DNA of 64,000 nucleotides from an uncultured Collinsella sp. (GCA_958353395.1 CATWSG010000003.1:62001-126000), one strand, 5' to 3'; numbered from the stretch's first letter, positions 36,005 to 44,930 are shown. Numbers and translations: made by a program. The notes: generated by a model from the letters alone, not told the origin.

Positions 36005-36370
36005 CTAAATGCCTTTTGCTTCTGCTCCCTCCGCAATCATGTTGCGGTTATACACCAGGTGCAGATACATCGCGTCGTGCGCGGCGGTGGGATTGCGCGA
36101 GGCGATGGCGTCGGCCACATCGCGGTGCGTGCGGATAGTTTCCTCGACGAGCTTTTTGCCAGTCACGTCGATAAAGAGGGGGACGGATGCCTCGAGCACG
36201 CCCATCAGGCGGGGAACGACGAGGTTGCCGCAGCTTTCGGCAATGGCATTGTGGAACGCGGTGTCGGCGGCGGAGTAATCCTCACCGGCCTCGGCCAGGT
36301 GCTCGGATTCGTCGCAGAGCTCTTTGATACAGATGACCTGGTCGTTGGTTGCGTGCTCGGCCGCCATGCG
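36005..36370 (-). pseudogene. GntR-family regulator, FCD domain only (5' part deleted)
   Basis: The reading frame holds a nearly complete FCD ligand domain: A-R-M-A-A-E-H-A-T at its start, D-x-x-F-H-N-A-I-A near residue 40 and the metal/ligand histidines in H-R-D-V and H-L-V-Y-N-R-N. The winged-helix DNA-binding part is missing. The homology breaks at about 36371, where a transporter remnant on the opposite strand begins. Without the DNA-binding domain it cannot act as a repressor. Confidence 0.75.
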
Positions 36371-36545
36371 TGCTATCTGCGGCGGTGCCACGGCCCTCTC
36401 GCACGTCAACGATGCCGGTTTTTGGATGTGCTCCTCGTTCCTGGAGATTGACGAGAAAACCACCCTCAAGTCCTGGACCATTATGGAGACGCTCATCGGC
36501 CTTTCGGGTCTTGCCTGCGCCCTGGTGATTTCGTTCTTCGCCTAG
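36371..36545 (+). pseudogene. GntP-family gluconate permease, C-terminal remnant
   Basis: About 57 residues match the end of GntP/GntT gluconate:H+ symporters: G-A-T-A-L-S-H-V-N-D-A-G-F-W, then a T-L-K-S-W-T-I-M-E-T motif and the last membrane helix. Everything upstream is gone. The fragment starts where the FCD fragment ends, so one deletion took the 5' ends of two divergent genes. An aldonate dehydratase follows, the gene expected after a gluconate permease. Confidence 0.7.
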
Positions 36546-36609
36546 TTCGCGTAGCTAAGCATCTTTTGCCGAGTGCATCGCTCGGTACCCATTTACACCT
36601 GATTCATTA

Positions 36610-36622
36610 ACCAACGATTGGT
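36610..36622. promoter_or_regulatory. Operator-like palindrome before the dehydratase
   Basis: ACCAACGATTGGT, with TGGTAC continuing on its right, resembles GntR/FCD-type sites. It lies about 32 bases before the start at 36654. The local GntR gene is broken, so another regulator would have to act here. Confidence 0.35.
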
Positions 36623-36653
36623 ACAACCGTTCAAATCAAAAGAGGAGAGCATT

Positions 36654-38432
36654 ATGGACGAGAAGACCAAGGCACAGATTCAGCAGGAGGCCGCCGACCT
36701 GGTTGCCAAACTGCAGCCGCGTTCCGGCAAGTTTCGCACCATCAGCCCCGAGATGGACCCGCTGCGTCTGGGCTCCGGCTGGACGATCGAGGATCTGGAC
36801 AAGCCGCAGGTCATTATCGAGTCGACGTTTGGCGACTCGCACCCGGGTTCTGCTGGCCTGTTTGAGCTGGTCGAGGAGGTTCGTGCTGGCGTTGCCGAGG
36901 CTGGCGGTCACGGTGCCCGTTACTTCTGCACCGATATCTGCGATGGCGAGGCACAGGGCCACGACGGCATCAACTACTCGCTGCCCAGCCGCGACATGAT
37001 CGCCAACATGATCGAGATCCATGCCAAGGCCACCCCGTTCGACGCCGGTGTCTTTGTCGCCAGCTGCGATAAGGGCCTGCCTGCGAACCTCATGGCCATG
37101 GGCCGCATCAACATCCCCTCCATCGTCGTTACCGGCGGTGTCATGGATGCCGGTCCCGATTTGTTGACCCTGGAACAGCTCGGCGCGATTTCTGCCCGCT
37201 ACGAGCGCGGCGAGATCTCCCGCGAGGAGCTTGAGTTTGCCAAGCACAACGCATGCCCCAGCTGCGGTGCCTGCTCGTTTATGGGCACCGCGTCGACCAT
37301 GCAGGTTACCGCCGAGGCCCTGGGCCTTATGCTCCCCGGCACGGCCCTGCTGCCCGCAACCAGCTCCGATCTGCGTGAGTTTGCGCGCGAGGCCGGCCGT
37401 CAGTCCGTGTGGCTCTCCGAACACAACCTGTGCCCGCGCGACATCGTGACCAAGGAGTCCTTCGAGAACCTCATTATGGTCCACGGTGCCATTTCGGGCT
37501 CCACCAACTCGCTGCTGCATATCCCCGCGATTGCCCGCGAGTTTGGCATCGAGATGTCCGCCGACGACTTCGATCGCCTGCACCGTGGCGCCCACTACCT
37601 GCTCAACGTTCGCCCCGCAGGTGAGTGGCCGGCGCAGTTCTTCTACTATGCGGGTGGCGTGCCGCGCATCATGGAGGAGATCAAGTCGATGCTTCACCTC
37701 GACGTTATGACCGTCACCGGCAAGACCCTCGGCGAAAACCTCGAGGACCTTAAGAACAACGGCTACTACGAGAAGTGCGGCCGCTACTTGGAGAAGTGGA
37801 ACCTCAAGCGCGAAGACATTATTCGCCCGTTTGACCAGGCTTTTGGTACCGACGGCTCTATCGCCATCCTCCACGGCAACCTTGCCCCCGAGGGTGCCGT
37901 CGTCAAACACACGGTTGTTCCGCGCGAGATGTTCCGGGCCACGCTTAAGGCTCGCCCGTTCGATTGTGAGGAGGACGCTATCCACGCCGTCCTGACGCAC
38001 GAGATCAAGCCCGGCGATGCCGTCATCATTCGTTATGAGGGCCCCAAGGGCTCCGGCATGCCCGAGATGTTCTACACCACCGAGGCTATCGCCAGCGACC
38101 CCGAGCTGGGCGCAAGCATTGCCCTGATCACTGACGGCCGCTTCTCCGGCGCCTCCAAGGGCCCGGCTATCGGTCATGTTTCGCCCGAGGCTGCCGTGGG
38201 CGGCCCGATTGCCCTGATCGAGGAAGGCGACCTGATCCGAATCAACATCCCCGAGCGCTCGCTGTCCATCGTGGGCATCGCCGGCAAGGAGATGGAGCCG
38301 GCCGAGGTCGACGCCGTCCTGGCCGAGCGCCGAGCCGCTTGGAAGCCCAAGGCTAATCGTTACACCTCCGGCACGCTCAAGTTCTTTACCGAGCATGCAG
38401 TTTCCGCCATTCAGGGTGGCTACATGGAGTAG
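36654..38432 (+). CDS. IlvD/Edd-family dehydratase, probable sugar-acid (aldonate) dehydratase
   Basis: 592 residues. Fe-S cluster cysteines are seen in F-C-T-D-I-C-D-G near residue 88, C-D-K-G-L-P near 137 and C-P-S-C-G-A-C-S-F-M-G-T near 200; the C-terminal D-G-R-F-S-G-A-S-K-G-P motif is near 498. The family makes 2-keto-3-deoxy acids from dihydroxy acids. The diverged N-terminal region and length fit the YjhG/YagF or gluconate/xylonate dehydratase branch more than IlvD. Position after a gntP remnant and the KDG genes elsewhere in the window favour gluconate or xylonate. AGAGGAGAG precedes ATG 36654. Confidence 0.82.
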   Translation: MDEKTKAQIQQEAADLVAKLQPRSGKFRTISPEMDPLRLGSGWTIEDLDKPQVIIESTFGDSHPGSAGLFELVEEVRAGVAEAGGHGARYFCTDICDGEAQGHDGINYSLPSRDMIANMIEIHAKATPFDAGVFVASCDKGLPANLMAMGRINIPSIVVTGGVMDAGPDLLTLEQLGAISARYERGEISREELEFAKHNACPSCGACSFMGTASTMQVTAEALGLMLPGTALLPATSSDLREFAREAGRQSVWLSEHNLCPRDIVTKESFENLIMVHGAISGSTNSLLHIPAIAREFGIEMSADDFDRLHRGAHYLLNVRPAGEWPAQFFYYAGGVPRIMEEIKSMLHLDVMTVTGKTLGENLEDLKNNGYYEKCGRYLEKWNLKREDIIRPFDQAFGTDGSIAILHGNLAPEGAVVKHTVVPREMFRATLKARPFDCEEDAIHAVLTHEIKPGDAVIIRYEGPKGSGMPEMFYTTEAIASDPELGASIALITDGRFSGASKGPAIGHVSPEAAVGGPIALIEEGDLIRINIPERSLSIVGIAGKEMEPAEVDAVLAERRAAWKPKANRYTSGTLKFFTEHAVSAIQGGYME

Positions 38433-38566
38433 CGCACGTACGCATCGAATTTCTCCTCTCATAGATGTGCGGCACAAAGAGCCCCGAGTTCATATGCCAC
38501 GTCACCGGGGCGCGTTGTTCAGCGCCGCCGGGGCGCTCCACTCAAACGACAAGAGACGTCTTACGC

Positions 38567-38608
38567 AAGCGCCCGCGTCCGTGGATAAAACCACGGGCGT
38601 GGGCGCTT
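38567..38608. terminator. Hairpin terminator between the dehydratase and the arsC remnant
   Basis: Stem AAGCGCCCGCGTCCGTGG pairs with its near-complement around the loop ATAAAA. Weak T-richness follows on the right. It separates two convergent reading frames. Confidence 0.6.
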
Positions 38609-38627
38609 CACTTTATTCCCAGCCGCT

Positions 38628-38873
38628 TTATTCCCAGCCCTTCCACACGTCAGGCTCGTAGCCAACGGTTGCCTGGCGGCTGTTGCGAACGATGGGCTCA
38701 CGAAGAATCTGCTGGTTATCGAGCACCTTTTCGAACTTCTGGTCGGCAGCAAGATACTGTACGAGCGCAACCGTGTCGGCATCTTTCGCCTTTGGATCGA
38801 TCACAGCGTCGATCCCGCCGACGGCGCGCGCCACGCTTTCGAGCTCGCCTTCGCTCAATTCTCGTCCGTCCAT
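38628..38873 (-). pseudogene. ArsC/Spx-family protein, N-terminus missing
   Basis: About 80 residues match the C-terminal two thirds of an ArsC-family (arsenate reductase-like) protein: R-E-L-S-E-G-E-L near the start and P-I-V-R-N-S-R-Q-A-T-V-G-Y-E-P-D-V-W near the end. The thioredoxin-like N-terminal strand with the active-site Cys is lacking. Homology stops at about 38873, and the upstream sequence is unrelated and differently composed. I take it as cut by the accessory region that begins here. Confidence 0.75.
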
Positions 38874-39359
38874 GATACGACAAGGGAGCCGAGCAAAAAC
38901 AGAGCAGGCGGAGATGGAGGAGGACGGCGACCGACCGTCGGCAAGAGTCGGCCGGATCGGACTGGCGCCCAGCGCGCGCCGGCGACACGCTCGCAGCTGC
39001 ACACATAGCCGATGTACAAGCTCGCCGCGGCGTTCCCTCGCCCCGCGGTGTGGCGATAGAGAAGCACGCCACCCGTCAACGATGGCGCCTCGGTGAAGAA
39101 AATCAACGTCTGGGTTACATCCCTTGAAAGGGGCGAAGACGGCTGCTAGTATACCTCCCCGCTATGAAGGATTTGACCAAAGCATACATCGCAATTCGGC
39201 GGCCCCTGGTATACGGGGCCTCTCCTGTTGTTCCCCAAGTGCGCTCTGAGCAGCCGCTTTCTTCCTGTCGTATCTGATGCACGCATAGCACGTGCATGTT
39301 ATTTCGCCCGTGGGCCGGCGCGCCTTCGGCGAAGAATCGAATAGATACGAAGGAAGCTT
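38874..39359. other. Gene-free stretch at the left side of the accessory region
   Basis: No frame shows a recognisable product. The left part is very G+C-rich and Arg/Pro-like in all frames; the right part must hold the promoter of the efflux gene. A TATACGGGGCC/GGCCCCTGGTATA inverted repeat lies at about 39201-39223. Confidence 0.4.
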
Positions 39360-40799
39360 ATGTCTGATAATTGTACGGTCGCGCCCGCCAATGGGCGCAT
39401 TACCGGTACCCAGATCCGCATCGTCGCGGTCGTCGTCCTGGGTGCCTTCTTGGCGCTACTGAACCAAACGGTGATGTCGCCTGCGCTGCCGGTCATCATG
39501 TCCGATTTCGCCATCGATGCCTCGACTGCCCAGTGGATCATGTCCATATACCCGCTGGTGAGCGGCATCATGGTCCCCGTTTCGGCGTTCCTTATCGACA
39601 AGTTCAGCACCCGCGCGCTATTCTTCGGGGCGACGCTGGTGTTCGCGCTGGGCACGCTGCTGTGCGCCGCAGCCCCTGATTTCCTGTTCCTCATCATCGG
39701 TCGCGTGTTGCAAGCGGCGGGCTCAGGCGTGCTCATGCCGCTTGTCTCGGTGGTTCCCATGCTGGTGTTCCCCGTCGAGAAACGAGGAACGGCTATGGGC
39801 ATGGCGGGCATCGTCATGTCGGCGGGTCCCGCGGTCGGCCCCGTCGTAGGCGGCGCGGTGATCGACACGTACGGCTGGCGCACCATGATCGGCGCCATCG
39901 TCCCCCTCGCAATTCTCGTGCTGGTGCTGGGCGTGTTCATGCTGAAAAACGTGGGCGAGCTGAAGAACCCCAAGCTCGACCTGCCCTCGGTCGTCCTCTC
40001 CACCATCGCCTTCGGCGGACTTCTCTACGGGTTCTCGAGCGCCTCGTCGATGGGTTGGGGCAACCCCGTGGTGCTCGGCTCGATCGTCGCGGGTGTCGTG
40101 TGCTTGGTGCTGTTCGTCGTACGCCAGGGCAAAATCGAGGACCCGCTGCTTCAACTGGGCACGCTCAAGACGCGCGAGTTCCGCGTGGCCGCCATCATCG
40201 TCACGCTCATCAACGCCGCATGCCTGGTCACCAACACGCTGTTGCCGTTGCTGCTGCAAACCTCGCTTGGCGCTTCGGCCTTCGAAACCGGTATGGCCAT
40301 GCTTCCCGCCGCGGCGGTGGGCATCATCATCAGCCCTATCTCCGGCGTGGTGTTCGACAAGTTCGGTCCGCGTGCCATCTCGATCGTCGGCCTGGCCCTC
40401 ATGACCGGCGCCCTGTTCCTGCTCTCGCTTTCGACGGTAAACACGCCCATCTTGGTGGTTGCGCTGTTCTGCATGCTGCAGTCCGCCGGCCAGTCGCTCG
40501 CGAACATGCCGGTGAACACATGGGGTGTCAATGCCTTGAAAAATGACATGATCGCCCACGGCAACGCCATCGCGAACACCGGCCGCCAGGTCGCCGGCGG
40601 TTTGTGCACGGCGCTCATCATCACGGTCATGACAAGCGTCACCGCGTCGGCCGGCGTCGATGCGAGCATCCAAGTAGCCACCGCCGTGGGCGCGGGCGTC
40701 GCTTACAAGGTGTGCGCGGCAATCGGTCTCGTTTCCCTTATCTGCGCCATATTCAGCGTGCGCACCAAGAAAACCGCACCGAAAACGAAGGAGGCATAA
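39360..40799 (+). CDS. MFS drug efflux protein, DHA2 (EmrB/QacA) family
   Basis: 479 residues, about 14 predicted membrane segments, which suits DHA2 drug:H+ antiporters. The start L-N-Q-T-V-M-S-P-A-L-P-V-I and motif C, G-P-A-V-G-P-V-V-G-G (near residue 160), mark the antiporter group. Likely exports toxic organic compounds; the substrate is unknown. GAAGGAAG precedes ATG 39360. A CBS-domain gene starts 3 bases after its stop. It lies right of the arsC break, so it probably came with the accessory region. Confidence 0.85.
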   Translation: MSDNCTVAPANGRITGTQIRIVAVVVLGAFLALLNQTVMSPALPVIMSDFAIDASTAQWIMSIYPLVSGIMVPVSAFLIDKFSTRALFFGATLVFALGTLLCAAAPDFLFLIIGRVLQAAGSGVLMPLVSVVPMLVFPVEKRGTAMGMAGIVMSAGPAVGPVVGGAVIDTYGWRTMIGAIVPLAILVLVLGVFMLKNVGELKNPKLDLPSVVLSTIAFGGLLYGFSSASSMGWGNPVVLGSIVAGVVCLVLFVVRQGKIEDPLLQLGTLKTREFRVAAIIVTLINAACLVTNTLLPLLLQTSLGASAFETGMAMLPAAAVGIIISPISGVVFDKFGPRAISIVGLALMTGALFLLSLSTVNTPILVVALFCMLQSAGQSLANMPVNTWGVNALKNDMIAHGNAIANTGRQVAGGLCTALIITVMTSVTASAGVDASIQVATAVGAGVAYKVCAAIGLVSLICAIFSVRTKKTAPKTKEA

Positions 40800-40802
40800 G
40801 CG

Positions 40803-41309
40803 ATGTCCGAGATTCTGTCCGAGCGCATCCCGCTCGAGCTCGAGGGGACGCCCGTTTCGAGCATCATGATTGAAGAGCCGTTCACCTGCACGCAGGATTG
40901 CACGATTTCCGACGTGGTGCGCATGCTCGCCGAAAACGAGGTGAGCAGCATGCCCGTAATCGATGAGCGCAACCAGGTGGTCGGGTTCATCTCCGACGGC
41001 GATGTCATGGGAGCCATCGCGCAGCATCGCGCTCACACCATCTTCACGGGCGGCGACGCGTCCATGCTGTACTTCGACGATCAGAGCCTTGAGCAGCGCA
41101 TCGAAGACCTGAAGGATCGCTGCGTCATGGATTTCGCGACGCGCCAGGTAGTGTGTGCCCGTCCCGAGCAGAGCATCGCCCGCGTCGCCGCGCTGCTGGC
41201 GAAGAAGAAGTTCAAGAAGCTTCCTGTGGTTGATGACGAGGGCAAACTCGTGGGGGTCATCCGCCGCTCCGCCATCACCAAATACATCTTCGGCATCCTT
41301 TTCCAATAG
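40803..41309 (+). CDS. CBS-domain pair protein
   Basis: 168 residues with two CBS motifs: V-S-S-I-M-I...M-P-V-I-D-E-R-N-Q-V-V-G-F-I-S-D-G-D (about 18-65) and a second ending K-L-P-V-V-D-D-E-G-K-L-V-G-V-I-R-R-S (about 110-160). CBS pairs sense adenine nucleotides or related ligands. AGGAGG lies within the end of the efflux gene, 9 bases before ATG 40803, so the two are translationally coupled and the protein may tune the pump. This link is inference. Confidence 0.88.
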   Translation: MSEILSERIPLELEGTPVSSIMIEEPFTCTQDCTISDVVRMLAENEVSSMPVIDERNQVVGFISDGDVMGAIAQHRAHTIFTGGDASMLYFDDQSLEQRIEDLKDRCVMDFATRQVVCARPEQSIARVAALLAKKKFKKLPVVDDEGKLVGVIRRSAITKYIFGILFQ

Positions 41310-41483
41310 GGGCAGGTCGCACTTGAGGCGAACATCTCGAGGCATCGAGTCAGCAACTGGACCAGACAACCTTGACACGCACGCGCTTTCCCTCGATGCT
41401 TCGGTAAGGGGAGCTGCGAAAATCGCAGCACGGGTGATCGGCGCCGCGCCTCCGAAGGCAAAAGCGAACACGGGAGCGATACG

Positions 41484-41792
41484 ATGGGAAAAGTCCTGGA
41501 CGAAGATTTGGTTTATGAGATTCTCTCCGTCGTGGCAGAGATTCCGGCGGGATGCGTCGCCTCGTACGGTCAGATAGCGCGCCTCATCGGCAGGGAGAAA
41601 AACTCTCGCCTGGTCGGAGCGGTGCTGAGCGAGGCGGATCGCTACGGCGATTATCCCTGCCACCGCGTCGTCAACCACGCGGGACGCCTCGCGCCAAACT
41701 TCCCCGACCAGCGAGCACTACTGACGGAGGAAGGAGTCGCCTTCCGAGACAACGGCTGCGTCGACATGAAAAAGCACCAGTGGAACGAGTAG
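41484..41792 (+). CDS. MGMT-family (methylguanine-DNA methyltransferase C-domain) protein
   Basis: 102 residues, only the DNA-binding/active-site domain of the Ada/MGMT family: I-P-A-G-C-V-A-S-Y-G-Q-I-A near residue 20 and the motif P-C-H-R-V-V near 58. The Cys is kept, unlike in alkyltransferase-like (ATL) proteins, where it is usually Trp. So transfer of an alkyl group is possible, though the family's N-terminal domain is absent. It lies 175 bases after the CBS gene in the same direction. Confidence 0.85.
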   Translation: MGKVLDEDLVYEILSVVAEIPAGCVASYGQIARLIGREKNSRLVGAVLSEADRYGDYPCHRVVNHAGRLAPNFPDQRALLTEEGVAFRDNGCVDMKKHQWNE

Positions 41793-42010
41793 CCAGGCAG
41801 CGTAGCGTCGAAAGGAGCGACGCCACGGGGAACGACCTGCGCCCCGCCGCCGGACAACCTATGGCAAAGTGACACGTCCCACAAAGAGCGGCGCACCAGT
41901 ACGAGACACGACCGCGACGTAAAAAGACCCTATGATACTCGTAAGCATCTATCTGATTGCCCGCCTCGAGGTACCCAAAGAACGAGAGATGCCGAAACCC
42001 CTAGACAAAG

Positions 42011-42041
42011 AAAAAGGTCGGGAGCTTTTATGCTTCCGACC
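42011..42041 (-). terminator. Terminator downstream of the tRNA fragment
   Basis: On the minus strand: stem GGTCGGAAGC with GCTCCCGACC (one mismatch), loop ATAAAA, then TTTTT. It lies 10 bases beyond the CCA end of the tRNA 3' half, as expected for the native tRNA terminator. Confidence 0.85.
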
Positions 42042-42051
42042 TGAAGTTTCA

Positions 42052-42096
42052 TGGTCGCGGGGGGCGGATTTGAACCACCGACCTTCGGGTTATGAG
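42052..42096 (-). other. 3' half of an initiator tRNA-Met gene, likely attachment site (att)
   Basis: Read on the minus strand: anticodon loop CTCATAA (CAT anticodon), CCC on the 3' side of the anticodon stem, a normal T arm (GGTGG TTCAAAT CCGCC), acceptor strand and encoded CCA. The bases 5' of the loop are GCGAC where GGG is required, so no anticodon stem, D arm or 5' acceptor exists. A break exactly in the anticodon loop is what an integrase leaves when it uses the tRNA 3' half as its site. An integrase remnant lies 280 bases away. Confidence 0.8.
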
Positions 42097-42377
42097 GTCG
42101 CTACGACGTTGTTTCATTCAGACATTTCGACCCAAATTGAAGTCAATATAACTCCAGGTCATTTGATGTTTTCATAGATTTACGAAAGAAAAGTACGCGG
42201 AATAATTCGACCCAAATTCGACCCACAACGAGCTTGAAAGCGGTCAGGCGGAGCATTACCCCTGGGGTGTGACCCCACGCAGGGCCCACCACCAAGGGTA
42301 ATGCCTACCCGCCCCAGCCCTTTGCGCCATTCCGCGCAACCGAGCGCGATTCTCAGGCACTTCAGGCAAGGAACACG
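42097..42377. other. Element-end sequence next to the att site
   Basis: No gene. The word TTCGACCCAAATT occurs at about 42126 and 42208, and a shortened form CGACCCA follows, like arm-type integrase binding repeats. The region 41793-42010 on the other side of the tRNA fragment holds nothing recognisable. Confidence 0.4.
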
Positions 42378-43260
42378 ATGAACGACCGACCTCTCGTCAT
42401 AGGCAAAGGAACGAAGCAACGCCGCGACAAATACACGTGACGCTACCGTCACAGCCTCGGCAAGGATCCGGTCACGGGCAAATACCGCTATTCGCCGTGG
42501 CAGACCATACATACCACCAAAAGCCGAGAGGTCGACGCCGCACTCGAAGCCTACAAGGCAGAACTCAACAGCGGCACCTACGTCCAAAAATCGAGGGACA
42601 CCGTCGGCTCGTACGCAAAAAAGTTCCACGACAACCGCGAAGGAACCATCACGCCGCTCGCCTACTCGACATCCTACTCAATCGAGAACCGGACGCGCAC
42701 ATCACATGCGTGATGCTCATGCTCGACACCGATATGAGAAGGGCAGAAGCCCTCGGGATGACGTGGTCCGATGTCTCCGTCGAGAACAGAAGCATCCTCA
42801 TTGAGCAGCAGTTCGCGGCCGATCGAAGCGTTCGCTCGCCCAAAAGCAAGAAAAGCGTGCGGAGGATCTCGATAAGCGAGACGCTGACGTCGTATCTCGA
42901 ATTCTGGAAAAAGGAGCAGGCCCGCGAAATGGAAGCCTTCGGCCTGGAACAAGTCAAAGGCACTCCGCTCGTCCACTCATTCGAACGAACGAAAGACAGG
43001 CATCCCCAAGTCAACTTCATGGACCTGAATGGGTTTTCGCGCTGGTTCAGAAACTTCAACGTCGAGAACGGGTTCGGCAAGTTCGAAGGCGTTCGAACAT
43101 ACCATTATGTGAAGGAAACTGTCGACGGGGAAACGATTTCGAAGCGTTATGAGCATAAAGAGTGGCTCGAATTGAGGGATTACCTCAGGAAGCATCCCAA
43201 GGTTCGCGAGGCGAGGCATATCAGCACATATGAGAGCGAGCACCTTCCTTACGGATATTC
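42378..43260 (+). pseudogene. Tyrosine recombinase (phage-type integrase), broken
   Basis: From ATG 42378 an AP2-like N-terminal arm reads K-G-T-K-Q-R-R-D-K-Y-T, then an in-frame TGA where Trp is usual, then R-Y-R-H-S-L-G-K-D-P-V-T-G-K-Y. After about 42650 the catalytic domain continues in another frame: L-D-T-D-M-R-R-A-E-A-L-G-M-T-W near 42720, with the first catalytic Arg, and the K-S-V-R-R-I-S-I strand. Much of the core-binding domain is deleted, and no H-x-L-R-H box or Tyr nucleophile follows. It probably inserted the element at the adjacent tRNA. Confidence 0.82.
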
Positions 43261-43279
43261 GGGCCTATCGAGCCACACC

Positions 43280-43336
43280 GCTACTGCCGCTACTGCCCGC
43301 TACTGCCCGCTAGCTTCCGAACCAGCGGGCGGTAGC
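43280..43336. repeat. Short tandem repeat and hairpin inside the integrase remnant
   Basis: Three copies of GCTACTGCC(C) with a 9- to 10-base period, the last forming an arm GCTACTGCCCGCT that pairs with 43324-43336. It marks the point where integrase homology ends and an unrelated frame begins. Confidence 0.6.
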
Positions 43337-43339
43337 AGC

Positions 43340-43732
43340 ACCCCGAACATCTCGCCGACAGCGCAGAGAGTCGTCGACCTGGCGGCCAAGGCCGACATCG
43401 AGGACGTGATGCTGTGCGACCTGCCCGGCGTCCTGTCCTTCCTAGGGCTGCCACCTGAGACGGAGATGCCGCCGGGCAACAAGGGGAAGACGAAGCTCAA
43501 GAAGCTCTACAGGAAGGTGGCGCCGAACAAGGCATACCACTCCGGCGAGCGCGCCAAGGATTTGATCTCGCACCTCGACATGGCAGAGATCAGGGCATCG
43601 GCGCCCGTCCAAGAATTGGGATGCAGTTCAATACGAGCTCGGGGCTCTTTTCGTCTAGATTGGGGACGCATGGCCGGACGAAAACAATTTGCGTCTGGTA
43701 ATAAGCGTACGAAAGCGCAATTTACGTCTTAA
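43340..43732 (+). pseudogene. Unrecognised coding remnant fused after the integrase
   Basis: The open frame continues for about 130 residues with a charged composition (P-N-I-S-P-T-A-Q-R-V-V-D-L-A-A-K-A-D near its start, then a Lys-rich stretch). I do not recognise it. It has no start of its own and is joined to the integrase frame through the hairpin, so I take it as the tail of another lost gene. Confidence 0.35.
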
Positions 43733-43801
43733 TTCCGTACGCAAATCAAGACGAAAATCGTTTACGTCTGCTTTAATCCGTACGAAAACGGTTTTCGTCT
43801 T
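43675..43801. repeat. Cluster of four degenerate palindromes
   Basis: Four units of the form (G)TACGnAAA...TTTnCGTCT lie within 127 bases; the clearest is GTACGAAAACGGTTTTCGTC at about 43779-43799. Centre spacings are uneven (about 25 to 40). They end 19 bases from the stop of the ATPase gene on the minus strand. Confidence 0.6.
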
Positions 43802-43819
43802 GCAGGGCAGTTGCCGTTT

Positions 43820-44912
43820 CTACAGTTCAACTTCCAGTTCGGCTTTGTGCTCGTAGAGGTAGTCGCGCATGTAGGGGATGGCAAATGAGACCTTGCCGTA
43901 CGAGGGAGCCTCGATAATCGATTCTCTTAACAGGCGGCTGCGGACGGAACTCACCTGTTGAGGCGTTTTGTTTAGGGCATCGGCAACCATGCTGGTCGAG
44001 CTCGTCTGCCCCAAAGACGCCATGCTCAGCAGATAAGCGATGCACGTGGGCGGAATGCGCCGCAGCGCGGGCTCAATCACCATGGCGCAGAAGCGTTCGC
44101 GTGCCGTTGCAATGCCGCGCTCGGCTTCTTCTTCTCCAATAATCGCTGTATGTGCGCGTCTCGCCAACTGCCATGCGTAGTATCCAACGAGTTGGATCAT
44201 GAAAGGATAGCCTTGCGTTGCCTCGGCAAGTTGGCCGGCAATACCTGGCTGCAACTCCATGCCAGACGCTTCAATGGTTTCCTCGAGGGAGTACGACACT
44301 TCGGTTACTGCCACAGCCTTCAGGTCAAAGGGGAGGGCACGGCGCAAAAACGTAAGTGTCTTTCCGTTGATGATGCTTTCAATCATCGAAGGCAGCCCAG
44401 CAAAAACAAAGGCGATATCAAGGTCTTCGCCGATAACCTGCTGAATCGCAATGGAGAGCGTTCGGACCTCATCGAGCTCTGCGTCTTGAACCTCGTCGAG
44501 AGTGATGAGCAGGCCATTTCCATTCTTGGATATTGTCTGTCTCATGGCGTCGCGTAGCGATGGGCCGATTCGCTCAATATCTATGCTGCCGATGGATATG
44601 CCAGCTACGGTGGGCTCAAATCTGGCGTGTTTTGCCTGGAATTTGGGCTGCAGCTGTTCGAGAATGCGCTGGCAAAGTCCCTCGGTTGCGACCTCCTTTT
44701 ATGACCGTCCAGCCACGCCTTTGCGCCAAACGTGAGCACTCGTCAAGGAGGACCGTCTTGCCCGTTCCACGGACGCCGGCTATGCGCATTAGGCGCCCAG
44801 GGGCACCAGGCCCGTTGGTGAGGCCTTCACTGAATTCTTCAAGTACATCTTCGCGGCCGATAATCGTGGGAGGTGTTTTACCTGCTGTGGGCTTAAAAGG
44901 GTTTGTTTGCAT
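43820..44912 (-). pseudogene. AAA/archaeal-type ATPase with a frameshift
   Basis: Read from ATG 44912 (AAAGGTGG upstream). The first frame has the Walker A loop G-V-R-G-T-G-K-T near residue 45. At 44691-44702 (AAAAGGAGG on the coding strand) one extra base shifts the frame; the second frame then runs open to 43820, with Walker B L-L-I-T-L-D-E-V-Q and a C-terminal winged-helix-like part. Together they equal one protein of about 360 residues of the P-loop ATPase type often found with mobile DNA. It may be a pseudogene or an assembly error. Confidence 0.75.
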
Positions 44913-44930
44913 GTGAGCCACCTTTGCTCA

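Noticed and set aside
38855..39106. Minus-strand frame upstream of the arsC remnant
   Set aside because: I looked for the missing arsC N-terminus here; the translation is Arg/Pro-rich, with no thioredoxin-like start and no active-site Cys motif.
42052..42096. A complete functional tRNA-Met
   Set aside because: The 5' half, D arm and 5' anticodon stem are missing; only the 3' half is present.
43675..43801. Possible CRISPR array
   Set aside because: Only four degenerate palindromic units with unequal spacing and no constant spacer length; no cas genes nearby.
44691..44702. Programmed ribosomal frameshift in the ATPase gene
   Set aside because: The shift needed is +1 and AAAAGGAGG is not a known +1 slip site with a rare or stop codon. 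Mutation or sequencing error is simpler.
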